In this document: positions 8,138 through 17,196 of the stretch, piece by piece
Layout: each line of letters opens with the position of its first letter
How positions within the stretch are numbered: position 1 is the stretch's first letter
Assembly: GCA_900313005.1 (NCBI GenBank)
Contig: ONZJ01000002.1
Coordinates: 665,001-729,000 of the forward strand
DNA length: 64,000 bases
Direction: 5' to 3'
Source: Rhodobacteraceae bacterium EL129
Lineage (GTDB): Bacteria > Pseudomonadota > Alphaproteobacteria > Rhodobacterales > Rhodobacteraceae
Made by a program: the position numbers and the translations under genes
Notes under the pieces: model-generated
What the model saw: the letters and a program-made list of their open reading frames with translations, nothing else
The model's database searches: none
Told to the model about the DNA's origin: nothing

Positions 8138-9448
8138 TTAGTGGACGATCTTCTCTTCTTTCACGAACATGTTCGCCCAGGCGCGGTCAATCAGGTCGGG
8201 GGTCATCTGGTAGGGGATGCCCTCAAACTCGCAGATCGAAATCATCTGGTCGATCAGGAAAATCGGCTGATAGTTGGCATAGATGTTGTCAATCGTTGGG
8301 TATTTCTTCTTGAGCAGATGGACCAACGCAGTTTCGTCCAGCGGCATTTGGCGTTTGCGCGCCATCATGGCAAAGATTTTCAGGAAATCTTCCTGCTCGG
8401 GCCCATCGATCTTGATCTTGAAGAAGATCCGGCGCAGGGCGGCTTTATCGAAGATCTCGTTCGGGTGGAAGTTGGTCGAGAAGATTACGAGCGTGTCAAA
8501 CGGCACTTCGAACTTCTCGCCTGATTGCAAGGCCAGGATATCCTTGTTTTCTTCCAACGGGACAATCCAGCGGTTCACAAGGGTTTGCGGCGGTTCGGCC
8601 TGACGGCCAAGGTCATCCACGATGAAGATGCCGCCGGTGGATTTTAGCTGCAACGGGGCCTGATAGGTCCGCGCGGTGGGATTGTATACAAGATCAAGCA
8701 TGTCCAGTGACAGCTCACCCCCGGTGATCACGGTTGGGCGTTCGCAACGAACGTATCGCGTGTCAAAGGTGCGTGTCCGGCGCAGGGAATTGGGGTCATC
8801 GACCTCAACTTCGGCCTTGGAATGCACGATGGGATCATAAACGGTGATCACCTGACCGGCGTATTCAATGGCGCGTGGTACATAAATCTTGTCACCCATC
8901 GCATCGCGAATACCGTTTGAGATTGAGGATTTACCGTTGCCCGGAGGGCCATACATCAGGATGGAACGCCCGGCGGAGACCGCAGGCCCAAGCTGGTCCA
9001 GCAGGTTGTCCGGCAGGATCAGATGGCCCATCGCATTGGTCAGCTGATCGCGGGTAATCTGGATGTTGCGGATGGATTGGCGTTGGATCTGTTCGCGGTA
9101 GACGTTCAAAGGCACGGGCATGGCGCCAAAGTATTCGGACTGGGCCAATGCATCCAGGGAACGGGTCTTGCCAGCATCGGTCAACTGATAGCCCATTTCC
9201 CCGCCGGAGTTGGCGTTCAGTGTCCCTGTCGCCTCAAGCAGTTTTTGCACACGGGCCATATCGACCAGTTCTTGGGTGACCGCCCGTGGCAGGCAAATGG
9301 CGGTGGCGATTTCGCTGACCAGGTCAAGGTTTTTGCGGAAAATCGTTTTCAGCAGGATGTCCCGCATCATAACAACGGGAAGCTGCATTTCCTCGATCGT
9401 GGATGGAGGAGGAGGAGCCTGTACACCTTGTGAGACTTGCATATTCAT
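8138..9448 (-). CDS. MoxR-like AAA ATPase at the end of the tad locus
   Basis: A 436-residue AAA-type ATPase with an N-terminal helical region (about 1-150) of unknown role. Walker A is YGPPGNGKSSIS at 166-177. Walker B is GGIFIVDDLGRQ, and a sensor-1-like segment LVIFSTNFHPNE follows. Genes of this type commonly close Rhodobacterales tad clusters and probably supply a remodelling or assembly ATPase separate from the secretion motor CpaF. There is a 129-base gap to cpaA upstream and a strong terminator downstream. The exact role in pilus assembly is not established by the sequence. Confidence 0.78.
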   Translation of the reverse strand: MNMQVSQGVQAPPPPSTIEEMQLPVVMMRDILLKTIFRKNLDLVSEIATAICLPRAVTQELVDMARVQKLLEATGTLNANSGGEMGYQLTDAGKTRSLDALAQSEYFGAMPVPLNVYREQIQRQSIRNIQITRDQLTNAMGHLILPDNLLDQLGPAVSAGRSILMYGPPGNGKSSISNGIRDAMGDKIYVPRAIEYAGQVITVYDPIVHSKAEVEVDDPNSLRRTRTFDTRYVRCERPTVITGGELSLDMLDLVYNPTARTYQAPLQLKSTGGIFIVDDLGRQAEPPQTLVNRWIVPLEENKDILALQSGEKFEVPFDTLVIFSTNFHPNEIFDKAALRRIFFKIKIDGPEQEDFLKIFAMMARKRQMPLDETALVHLLKKKYPTIDNIYANYQPIFLIDQMISICEFEGIPYQMTPDLIDRAWANMFVKEEKIVH

Positions 9449-9577
9449 GTTGATCTGCCTGCCTATTTAGCCTGTTTTGGGTGCGCTGCGCCGGGGTGCG
9501 ACAGTGCTTCAAGGCTGAACGTGCCAGCAAAAGATGGGCAAAATAAGGACAGTGTCGGGCAGACATGGGGCAGGGGG

Positions 9578-10078
9578 TTAGGCGCCCCAGATGAGACCCA
9601 TCACCAGATACAGGATCAATGTGCTGCCCAATGCCAGCCCCATGGGGAACTTTTCAGCATTGGTCCAGCTGACCCAATCCGGGGCCATATCACGCAGTGC
9701 ACTTTTCTTGGCAGCGCGATGTGTGAAGATGGCGATCAATGTCACCACCGAAAGCAGCAGCAACACGGTGGGCGTGTCTCTCAGCGCGATATAAGGGGCC
9801 GCAGCGGCCAGGAACTTGCTGTCACCAGCGCCCATTAAGCCTATGATATTGAAAAAGAAACCCAGCGCTAGAACGACCACGACATGCACCAGACGCCAGG
9901 CATAAATGTCTAGCGGTAAGGCCAACAAACCTACAATGACGAAGACACCCAGCAGGGCCAGATTGGCCTGATTGGTGATCTTCATGCGGCTCAGGTCACT
10001 GTAAATCACCCAAAGGCATATCGGGGCCACGAATGGCAGGAACCAAAGCGCCTCGGTTAGGCTGAGACTAAGCTGCAT
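9578..10078 (-). CDS. cpaA: Prepilin peptidase CpaA/TadV
   Basis: Integral membrane aspartic protease that cleaves the leader of Flp pilins. At 166 residues it is the short form lacking the N-methyltransferase domain. The two catalytic aspartates are seen in YSDLSRMKITN (about residue 27) and in GAGDSKFLAAAAPY (about residue 84), with hydrophobic segments around them. Its substrates are likely the two Flp proteins encoded at 19.9-20.5 kb. It starts 6 bases after the TPR gene upstream. Confidence 0.9.
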   Translation of the reverse strand: MQLSLSLTEALWFLPFVAPICLWVIYSDLSRMKITNQANLALLGVFVIVGLLALPLDIYAWRLVHVVVVLALGFFFNIIGLMGAGDSKFLAAAAPYIALRDTPTVLLLLSVVTLIAIFTHRAAKKSALRDMAPDWVSWTNAEKFPMGLALGSTLILYLVMGLIWGA

Positions 10079-10084
10079 CGTGCG

Positions 10085-10945
10085 TTAATTCGAGACGTTG
10101 GCTTCCAGCGCGGCAAGCGAGCGTGAGGCCTCCTCGAAGTGTTGGGGGTGCGTGTCGATGGCGTCACGCAACAGACCCTTGCCGATGGCCGTATCGCCTT
10201 GTTTGATCGCCGAAAGGCCGAGGGTGTACAGCAATTGCGCCCGTTCGATCTGCGTCGATGGGATCACCGGCAGGTTGTAATTTTTCTGTGCGCCACGGGC
10301 CAGGACCAGGTTGTTCTTGGCGGTGAACAGCGATTGATCGTTTTGGATGGCTTCGGTGAACAAACGCTCGGCGCCGGAGTAGTCACCTCGGCTCAGCTTG
10401 GAGTAGCCCCAGTTGTTCATCACAGGTGCAGGGCGGGTGGTCAGGCCCACGGCGGTTTCATAGAAACTGTCAGCCTTCTTCCACTGCTTGTTGCTGTCAG
10501 CAACCATCGCTTCAAGCCGGTACCGTTTGAACGTCTCGTGAGTTGGCGGAACTGTGTCCAGCACCTCTTTGGCGCGTTTCCAGTCGTTGGTGCGGATCAG
10601 GGCATCGGCCAGCTCAACCTTGTCATTGGGCAGGCTGTCTTCATGCTCCACGACCTTTTGCCATGTGGCCACGGCTTCGGTGTGGCGTTTGGCGCGGATC
10701 AGCGACTGGCCCAGACCGCGTCGCAGATCAATGCGATCTGGTTGCTGGCTGGTCGCCTTTTTGAAATAGGCCACAGCCTCGTCGGCGTCCGCCACGGTCA
10801 GCATCACGTCATTGAGATTGGTTTCATCAACCACGTTGATGTCCTGCAATGCGCGATCAACTTCGGCATCTTCACCGGGTTTTTGACATGCGGACAGGCC
10901 CATGATGCCTGCTGCGCAGATGGAAAGAAGAATAGGGTGGCGCAT
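10085..10945 (-). CDS. Tad-locus TPR lipoprotein, larger of two
   Basis: A 286-residue protein with a lipoprotein signal (MRHPILLSICAAGIMGLSAC, lipobox LSAC, modified Cys at 20) and tetratricopeptide repeats over about residues 55-280, for example YFKKATSQQPDRIDLRRGLG and NNWGYSKLSRGDYSGAERLF. It resembles the TadD-type protein needed for Flp pilus export, probably anchored to the outer membrane and supporting the CpaC secretin. It sits between the second TPR gene and cpaA in one minus-strand run. Confidence 0.82.
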   Translation of the reverse strand: MRHPILLSICAAGIMGLSACQKPGEDAEVDRALQDINVVDETNLNDVMLTVADADEAVAYFKKATSQQPDRIDLRRGLGQSLIRAKRHTEAVATWQKVVEHEDSLPNDKVELADALIRTNDWKRAKEVLDTVPPTHETFKRYRLEAMVADSNKQWKKADSFYETAVGLTTRPAPVMNNWGYSKLSRGDYSGAERLFTEAIQNDQSLFTAKNNLVLARGAQKNYNLPVIPSTQIERAQLLYTLGLSAIKQGDTAIGKGLLRDAIDTHPQHFEEASRSLAALEANVSN

Positions 10946-10975
10946 GTTGTGCGTCCTTTTACTGCCTTGCCTCGA

Positions 10976-11524
10976 TTATGGTATCTTGCGTATCAGGAAG
11001 TCGCTGCTTCCCCGCCGTACCACTTTGAATTCTTGCTCTTCGACCTGATCATATACAGGATTTTCGGTTTTTTCTATTGCTAATCGCAGATTGTCGCGGA
11101 TTGAGTCACTTTCGCCATTGTCGAGTGCGAAGGCACGGCGGAACATCTGGCCAGCCTCGGCGGTTTCGCCTTGTTCCATCAGGACAACACCCAGATTGTT
11201 CCAGGCTTCTGGCGCGCGTTCGTCGGTTTCAATCGCGCGGCGCAACAGCTCTTCGGCCTGGCCCAGACGGCCCAGTGCCAGATAGGCGCTGCCGATGCCG
11301 ATCATGATTTCGCCCGTCATGCCCTGATCAACAGCCGCCCGCGAAAAGGATTTGATGGCCAGCTCGTATTCGCCCGCATTCATCAGGCGATGCCCCACCA
11401 GCATAGGGTCGACGGCCTCGCCTTTTTGCGAAACGCCGGGCGCGAAAGGGTTGTCCTTGTCAACGCCGTCGTCGCAGCCTGCCAAGGCCGCGACGAGAAA
11501 GAGAATAAGCCCTGCCCGAGCCAT
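10976..11524 (-). CDS. Tad-locus TPR lipoprotein, smaller of two (TadD-like)
   Basis: A 182-residue lipoprotein with signal MARAGLILFLVAALAGC (Cys at 17) and about three TPR units between residues 45 and 150 (GEYELAIKSFSRAAVDQG, GRLGQAEELLRRAIETDERA, WNNLGVVLMEQGETAEAGQM). This is the classic TadD layout. It starts 14 bases after tadC. Having two tandem TPR lipoproteins is usual in this group's tad loci. Confidence 0.82.
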   Translation of the reverse strand: MARAGLILFLVAALAGCDDGVDKDNPFAPGVSQKGEAVDPMLVGHRLMNAGEYELAIKSFSRAAVDQGMTGEIMIGIGSAYLALGRLGQAEELLRRAIETDERAPEAWNNLGVVLMEQGETAEAGQMFRRAFALDNGESDSIRDNLRLAIEKTENPVYDQVEEQEFKVVRRGSSDFLIRKIP

Positions 11525-11538
11525 TTTGCCTCGTGTCT

Positions 11539-12498
11539 TTAGAGGGCCATGGCAAAGAGATCCATGATGCCCAGAACCGATGGGCCGATCAGAATGATCA
11601 GCAATGGAGGAACGGTAAGCATCATTGTGGCCAATGTCATCTTTGTTGGCAGTTTGTTGGCCTTTTCTTCGGCACGCATGACACGTTTGTCACGCATCTC
11701 AGCCGCATAGACCCGTAGGGCATCGGCCACCGAGGTGCCGAATTGCTGTGATTGGATCAACACGGTGGTGAAGCTCGAGATATCCTGCACGCCACAACGC
11801 TCGGACATTTCTGCCAGAACTGAAGGCTTGTCCCGGCCCGCTTTGATCTGAAGCGAGACAATCTCATACTCTTCGGCCAAGGCCGGGTAGGAGGACATCA
11901 GCTCGTGGCTGACGCGGATGATGGATTGGTCCATGGACTGACCGGCCTCAACGCAGACCAGCATCATATCGAGACTGTCTGGAAAGCCATCCTCGATTTC
12001 TTGCTGGCGCTGTTGGCGGCGCTTGGTGACCCAGTATTTGGGAGCCATATAACCCACAAGGCCAGGGCCAAGGATCCAAGTCAAAGCTTGCGTTGGCGTG
12101 CTATCGTCGCCCGCCTTGAACAACAGATAGAAAATCACCCCAAGCACCAGCAATGTCAAAGCTGCGGCCATCTGGGCAAAGTGGAAGTAACGCACGGAAT
12201 CGCGGTGGCGATAGCCCGCCTGCATCAGTGTCAACCGGATCTGGCTAAGCTGCTTTTCATCCTGTGGCTCAAGGAAGTTGGAATACCTGTCCAACTTCTT
12301 GTTTTTCTTGCCGGTACGCAGCTGCTTTTGCACATCCTGATTGTGAAGGCGCGCGTGTTCGCTTTCCTTCAGCTTATCCAGTGGATCCTTGCGTTGCCCG
12401 AAATGGGCGGCAAGGGCCAGCATCACGAGGATAACTCCCAGCGTCCCCGCCACGATGATCGGACCGAAGGGGCCTAGGGCGTCTGTAATGAATTGCAT
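11539..12498 (-). CDS. tadC: Tad inner-membrane platform protein TadC
   Basis: Type II secretion F-domain protein that forms the inner-membrane platform of the Flp pilus together with TadB. I chose the ATG at 12498 (MQFITDALGPFGP), which has GAGGAG nine bases upstream, over the in-frame ATG at 12537. It is 319 residues long. The F domain (about 165-290) includes FPDSLDMMLVCVEAGQSMDQ and FTTVLIQSQQFGTSVADAL. Hydrophobic helices lie at about 8-28, 110-150 and at the C-terminus. A gap of 13 bases separates it from tadB. Confidence 0.92.
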   Translation of the reverse strand: MQFITDALGPFGPIIVAGTLGVILVMLALAAHFGQRKDPLDKLKESEHARLHNQDVQKQLRTGKKNKKLDRYSNFLEPQDEKQLSQIRLTLMQAGYRHRDSVRYFHFAQMAAALTLLVLGVIFYLLFKAGDDSTPTQALTWILGPGLVGYMAPKYWVTKRRQQRQQEIEDGFPDSLDMMLVCVEAGQSMDQSIIRVSHELMSSYPALAEEYEIVSLQIKAGRDKPSVLAEMSERCGVQDISSFTTVLIQSQQFGTSVADALRVYAAEMRDKRVMRAEEKANKLPTKMTLATMMLTVPPLLIILIGPSVLGIMDLFAMAL

Positions 12499-12511
12499 TG
12501 GGTTGGTCTCC

Positions 12512-13480
12512 TCAGACGCGGATATTAACGAGGGCACGCATGACGATCAGGTTGATCGTCAAGAAAAAGCCCACAACCAGACAGGCTGGTATGAACCAGG
12601 GGTGTTCATAGGCTTCGGTGTAATAGTCAGGGTCCAGCAGATTGATGGCGATCAGGGCCAGCAGAGGGAAGGCCGACAGGAACTTGCCAGACCATTTCGC
12701 CTCGGCGGTGATCGCTTTGACCCGGCGGAACAGGCGGAAACGGGCGCGGATCACCTTGGCCAGACCGGCCAGAATTTCCGCAAGGTTACCACCTGATTGC
12801 TGCTGGATGGTCACGGCCACGGCAAGGAACCGCAAATCCTGCATGTCCAGGCGCTCGGCCATGTCTTTCAAGCTTTCACCCATTTCGCGGCCATAGGCGG
12901 CCTCGTCTGCGATGATGCCCATTTCAGTCCCCAAGGGATCGGCCACTTCGTTGGAAACAATTTGAATAGCCGAGTTAAACGGGTGACCTACGCGAAGCGA
13001 GCGCACCATCAATTCGATCGCATCAGGCAATTGCTCTTCGAGCAGGGCCATGCGTTTGCCGGCCTTCATCGACACCCAGGTGAACACGCCACCCACGCCC
13101 ATGGCACCTGCAACCAATACGCGCACGCCGATACCTGTCGCGGTCCCGATGGTCAGGCCCATGAAGGCGACAAAGCTGACAAGGACCATGATCATGATCA
13201 ACTGCGCTGGGGTAAATGCGATGGCCGCCTTTTGCGCCTTTTCCGACAGGATCGAATAAAGCGGGATTTTGCGGGCTTTCATGTGCTGCTGCATTTCCTT
13301 GCGCAGCTTTTCCATGACTTCTTCGCGGTTGGAGTTCTTGTCCAGCATTTCCAGCCGGCGGTTGACCCGGCTGTTCAGGCTGATCGACCGACCGAAGACT
13401 GTCAAGTACAGACCTTCGACCAGCACGAGGACACCGACGAAGATCAGAATATAGATAATTGGTTCTGCACTGATTTCCAT
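12512..13480 (-). CDS. tadB: Tad inner-membrane platform protein TadB
   Basis: A 322-residue type II secretion F-domain protein, partner of TadC in the pilus platform. It begins with a membrane helix (IIYILIFVGVLVLVEGLYLT), has two further helices near residues 90-135, and carries the F domain at about 160-290 (LPDAIELMVRSLRVGHPFNS, LAVAVTIQQQSGGNLAEIL). The C-terminal helix is FIPACLVVGFFLTINLIVM. It begins 5 bases after the cpaF stop, so translation is probably coupled. Confidence 0.93.
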   Translation of the reverse strand: MEISAEPIIYILIFVGVLVLVEGLYLTVFGRSISLNSRVNRRLEMLDKNSNREEVMEKLRKEMQQHMKARKIPLYSILSEKAQKAAIAFTPAQLIMIMVLVSFVAFMGLTIGTATGIGVRVLVAGAMGVGGVFTWVSMKAGKRMALLEEQLPDAIELMVRSLRVGHPFNSAIQIVSNEVADPLGTEMGIIADEAAYGREMGESLKDMAERLDMQDLRFLAVAVTIQQQSGGNLAEILAGLAKVIRARFRLFRRVKAITAEAKWSGKFLSAFPLLALIAINLLDPDYYTEAYEHPWFIPACLVVGFFLTINLIVMRALVNIRV

Positions 13481-13485
13481 ATCGC

Positions 13486-14931
13486 TTACTCCGCCGCGAT
13501 GGGTTCAAAGATCTGAGGTGGTAAATCGTACCCCCACAGACGGAACCGCTCTGAGAAATTCGACCGCACACCGGTGCCAGTGAAGTGGCCGATAATTTTG
13601 TTGTCAGCGGTCAATCCGACGCGTTGGAAACGGAAGATTTCCTGCATAGAGATGACATCGCCTTCCATCCCCGTCACTTCGGTGATCGAGGTCATACGGC
13701 GTGACCCATCCTGCAAACGCGAAGCCTGTACCATCAGATGCACAGCCGAGGCGACCTGGGAGCGAACAGCCTTCAGAGGCATCTCGATGCCGGCCATGGC
13801 TACCATGTTTTCCAGGCGGCTGATCGCATCACGCGGGTTGTTGGCGTGGATTGTGGTCATGGACCCGTCGTGGCCGGTGTTCATGGCCTGCAACATGTCG
13901 ATAACCTCTTCGCCACGGGTCTCCCCCACGATGATCCGGTCAGGTCGCATACGCAGGGCGTTTTTCAGACAGTCGCGTGGGCTGACTTCGCCTTTGCCTT
14001 CGACGTTGGGCGGGCGGCTTTCCATCCGGCCCACGTGTGTTTGTTGTAGCTGAAGTTCCGCGGTATCCTCGATGGTCAGGATACGTTCTGCGTTGTCGAT
14101 AAACGATGACAAAGCGTTCAGCGTTGTGGTTTTACCGGAACCGGTACCACCCGAGACGATCACGTTCAGTCGTGTGGCCACGGCGGCTTGCAAATAAGCG
14201 GCCATTTCTTCTGAAAAGGCACCAAAGGCCACCAGGTCATCAATGCCCAGCTTGTCCTTTTTGAACTTACGAATGGAAACGAGGCTACCATCCACGGCCA
14301 CGGGGGGTACCATGGCGTTGAAACGCGACCCATCGGCCAGACGCGCATCCACATAAGGGTTGCTTTCGTCCACACGCCGACCCACGGCCGAGACGATTTT
14401 GTCGATGATCCGCAACAGGTGCTTTTCATCTTTGAATGCGATATCGGACAGCATCAGCTTACCGGCGCGTTCCACAAAGATCTGGTGCGGGCCGTTGACG
14501 AGGATATCGTTCACGGTTTCGTCTTTCAGAAGTGTTTCAAGAGGCCCAAGCCCCTTCACTTCATCATAAAGCTCTTGAGTCAGCGTCATGCGGTCTTCGC
14601 GGTTCAGAACAATGTTCCGCTCCTGCAAGACTTCTTGCGCAATCGAGCCAATTTCAGCGCGCAGCTCTGCCTCGTTGGCGGTTTCCAAAGCAGCCAGGTT
14701 CAGGTGATCGAGCAACGAACGGTGCAGCTCGATCTTGATTTCGCTCAGGCGTTCTTTGCGCTTGCGCTCCTTGTCCATGGGCGCCGATTGCGCGTCGACC
14801 TTGGGGGCGGGTTTGCGGAGGGAAACTGGCGTTGCCGCTTCCTCAACCGGAGCCGTCTTAGGAGCTTCTTCTGCAGGTTGAGCCGCCTTGTTGGCTGCTC
14901 CGCCGCTGTCTTTTTTGTAGCGTGAAAACAT
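13486..14931 (-). CDS. cpaF: Flp pilus secretion ATPase CpaF/TadA
   Basis: Cytoplasmic hexameric ATPase that powers pilus assembly. It has 481 residues, with a low-complexity N-terminal tail of about 60 residues rich in A, P, E and K. Walker A is [14 protein letters not shown] at 261-274. The Asp box and His box region includes [20 protein letters not shown], Walker B is [15 protein letters not shown], and the His box ends in [18 protein letters not shown]. All catalytic features are intact. It lies between cpaE (12 bases upstream) and tadB. Confidence 0.95.
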   Translation of the reverse strand: MFSRYKKDSGGAANKAAQPAEEAPKTAPVEEAATPVSLRKPAPKVDAQSAPMDKERKRKERLSEIKIELHRSLLDHLNLAALETANEAELRAEIGSIAQEVLQERNIVLNREDRMTLTQELYDEVKGLGPLETLLKDETVNDILVNGPHQIFVERAGKLMLSDIAFKDEKHLLRIIDKIVSAVGRRVDESNPYVDARLADGSRFNAMVPPVAVDGSLVSIRKFKKDKLGIDDLVAFGAFSEEMAAYLQAAVATRLNVIVSGGTGSGKTTTLNALSSFIDNAERILTIEDTAELQLQQTHVGRMESRPPNVEGKGEVSPRDCLKNALRMRPDRIIVGETRGEEVIDMLQAMNTGHDGSMTTIHANNPRDAISRLENMVAMAGIEMPLKAVRSQVASAVHLMVQASRLQDGSRRMTSITEVTGMEGDVISMQEIFRFQRVGLTADNKIIGHFTGTGVRSNFSERFRLWGYDLPPQIFEPIAAE

Positions 14932-14943
14932 TATCTGGTCTCC

Positions 14944-16191
14944 TTACGCGGCTTCTGCTTCTTCTTTGCCGAGTTCGTGCAAAGAGTGGGCCAGTTTCAT
15001 GATTTCTTTGCGTAGTGGATTTTTGGCGGCGCTGTCACTCAGCGGCAGGCCGTGATCATTGCACTGGGGCACTTGCTTGCCGCCGTCTGGCAGCTGCATT
15101 TCAATCCCGATTTCCAGGCTTTCCGCCATGCGCTTCACGCGGCTTTTGCCGTTCATGTCGGTGAATTTCGGTGCGCGGTTCAGGCAAAAGCGGATTTTCT
15201 CAAACGGCAGGCTTTCGGCCTGTAATGCCCGTTTCAAACGCAGTGCGTTTTGCGCAGACCGCATGTCCAGCTCAAGCGTTGCAAAGTACACTTGTGCTTC
15301 TTGAAGAATGGTTTCGCTCCAGGCGACAAGGGTCTTGGGCATGTCGATCACGATGTAATCGAAATGTTTGCGCGCTAGATCCAGCACCCGGGTTACATCT
15401 TCCGCGCTGATGAAATCCAGCGGGAGCATGTCGAGCGGTGCCGTCAGGACGTGCATCTTGTCGTCAAACGACGTCAACGCTTGCTTAAAGATCTCTTCGT
15501 CCATGGAATCTGTGTCGGACCACATTTCATAGACCACGTCGCGGCGTGGCAGATCGAGATAAGTCGATACAGATCCAAACTGCAGATCGAGATCAAGCAG
15601 GCAGACCCTGGGATTGTCGCCCTTTTTCTCGACGGTGGCCAACTCAAACGCCAGATTGGTCGCCAATGTCGTGGCACCGGTGCCGCCTGACAAACCATGC
15701 ACAGCCAACAATACGCCGTCACCAGGGGTACCGTCACCGGACAGTTGAGTACCGGAGGCCGCCATCTGTGCAACGGGTTCAGGTTGTTTGTTCAGCCGGT
15801 CAATGGCAGCTTGCAATTCGTTTTCGGGCAACGGGTAGGGGACAAATTCATCCGCACCCTGACGCAACAACTGGTGAAGAACGGCAGGGCTGACATCTTC
15901 GGCAATCAAGATCACTCGGATGTCTTTGGATTTTGCCATGGTGATCAAATCACCCAGTAGCACGATGTTTTCCTCATCTGTGCTGTCGATGGCGAGTGCC
16001 ACGAATTCCATCCCGTCACTGTCGGGTTGATTGAAAAAGGCCATCGCCTCTGAGAAGCCCAGGTCGCCCCAGTTTTCACCCAAAGCGGTTTCCATGTCTT
16101 CGATCAAGAGATCAAAATTCTGAACGTCGCGACTGATTGTACAGGCGGCGAGGGGGCTTGGATCTGGTTGTTTAATTACGCTACTCGACAT
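14944..16191 (-). CDS. cpaE: Pilus localisation ATPase-like protein CpaE/TadZ
   Basis: Protein with an atypical receiver domain followed by a MinD/ParA-like fold; it positions the Tad machine at a cell pole. I start it at ATG 16191 (MSSSVIKQPD), giving 415 residues; in-frame ATGs at 16206 and 16338 exist but add sequence without family character. The receiver-like part spans about 15-140. The deviant Walker A reads GLSGGTGATTLATNLA near residue 165 and lacks the lysines of a normal P-loop, as is usual in TadZ/CpaE. DLDLQFGSVSTYLDLP follows. It probably starts its own transcript after the terminator at 16447-16472. Confidence 0.88.
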   Translation of the reverse strand: MSSSVIKQPDPSPLAACTISRDVQNFDLLIEDMETALGENWGDLGFSEAMAFFNQPDSDGMEFVALAIDSTDEENIVLLGDLITMAKSKDIRVILIAEDVSPAVLHQLLRQGADEFVPYPLPENELQAAIDRLNKQPEPVAQMAASGTQLSGDGTPGDGVLLAVHGLSGGTGATTLATNLAFELATVEKKGDNPRVCLLDLDLQFGSVSTYLDLPRRDVVYEMWSDTDSMDEEIFKQALTSFDDKMHVLTAPLDMLPLDFISAEDVTRVLDLARKHFDYIVIDMPKTLVAWSETILQEAQVYFATLELDMRSAQNALRLKRALQAESLPFEKIRFCLNRAPKFTDMNGKSRVKRMAESLEIGIEMQLPDGGKQVPQCNDHGLPLSDSAAKNPLRKEIMKLAHSLHELGKEEAEAA

Positions 16192-16512
16192 CGTTACCGA
16201 TTCCATTTGTTTGACCGGGGCTAGGCCCTGATGCTGTTTTTTTAAGCGTTTCCGAGTGTTTATCCGGGTTGGATGGCACGGGACGCACTTTTCCTTAGCA
16301 AGGACATTCCCAAACAATCGGGGCAACATTTGGGCCAAAAGATCGTAATTGTGCGGTATTGGTAAACGATTGGGACTGAATTCTGAGCGTGGTTTCGGGC
16401 GCTTTCAGCAGTGTTGGGAGGCAAGTTGACCTGCCCAAACAAAAGAAACCCGCCAGTGAGGCGGGTTTTTTAGGTGGCCCGGTTTGCACCGGACAGGGAG
16501 ATTTCTAATCAG
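16192..16512. other. Intergenic region between ompA-like gene and cpaE
   Basis: About 320 bases without a convincing gene. It holds a bidirectional terminator (16447-16472) and, nearer cpaE, an AT-rich leader that should contain the cpaE promoter. The cpaE frame remains open through part of it, so an N-terminal extension cannot be excluded. Confidence 0.5.
16447..16472 (-). terminator. Bidirectional terminator downstream of the ompA-like gene
   Basis: The stem AACCCGCC / GGCGGGTT with loop AGTGA has T-runs on both strands (TTTTTT on plus, TTTCTTTT on minus). It lies 41 bases after the stop of the ompA-like gene and separates the flp-to-ompA part of the tad locus from cpaE onward. Confidence 0.8.
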
Positions 16513-17178
16513 CTATTCAGCGGATGTGACGACTGTTTCGTCCTCTGTTACCGTTGACAACTGGCTTCTGGGCTCTGCGCTCAGAATGGTTTCGCGATAG
16601 ACCACTTCGGCGTATTTGCCGTCCATGATAATGGGATGTGACTGCATAAAGCCAGTGACCTCGGTCACAGTGCGGCGATTGCGCCGCTCACGTCCCGGTG
16701 TCACGATCAGCGGTTGCGTTTCGCCGAACGATACAACGGCCTCGAGTCGTTTGCGGCTGATGCCTTGGGTCGACAGATAGTGTACGACCGCATTAGCGCG
16801 GCGCTGGCCCAGACGTTTGTTGTATGCGTTTGAGCCAACCTTATCCGTATGGCCATAGACCTTGAAGCGCACTTCGGGGAATTGGCGGATCCAGCGGGCT
16901 TGCTCGCGCAGGGTGTCCTGAGCGCCAGCGTCCAGCTGTGCCGAGCCAAACGCGAAGTTGACCGTGGTCTGTACTTCACTGGCGAACCGGTTGCCGAGGC
17001 TGTGGACGTACCCAGCCTCGCCGGTCATCACCAGGTGGTTTTGCAAGTTGGCATTGCCAAAAGTGCCGTTGTCGGCGATCGAGCCAGTCTCATTATAGGA
17101 CCGGAAGACATCGCCGGGGGTGCCGGTGCAGGCCGTCATGGTGACCAGACTGGCAGTTGCGAGAAGATATTTCATCAT
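16513..17178 (-). CDS. OmpA-family lipoprotein of the tad locus
   Basis: A 221-residue protein with a lipoprotein signal (MMKYLLATASLVTMTAC, Cys at 17) and an OmpA peptidoglycan-binding domain at about 80-180. Motifs include VNFAFGSAQLDAGAQDTL, VKVYGHTDKVG-like FKVYGHTDKVGSNAYN and LGQRRANAVVHYLSTQGI. It likely anchors the CpaC secretin complex to the cell wall. The start MMKYLL at 17178 follows AGGAGCAC; an ATG at 17196 also exists. It lies 18 bases after the cpaC stop. Confidence 0.86.
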   Translation of the reverse strand: MMKYLLATASLVTMTACTGTPGDVFRSYNETGSIADNGTFGNANLQNHLVMTGEAGYVHSLGNRFASEVQTTVNFAFGSAQLDAGAQDTLREQARWIRQFPEVRFKVYGHTDKVGSNAYNKRLGQRRANAVVHYLSTQGISRKRLEAVVSFGETQPLIVTPGRERRNRRTVTEVTGFMQSHPIIMDGKYAEVVYRETILSAEPRSQLSTVTEDETVVTSAE

Positions 17179-17196
17179 GTGCTCCTGCTTTCCCAA

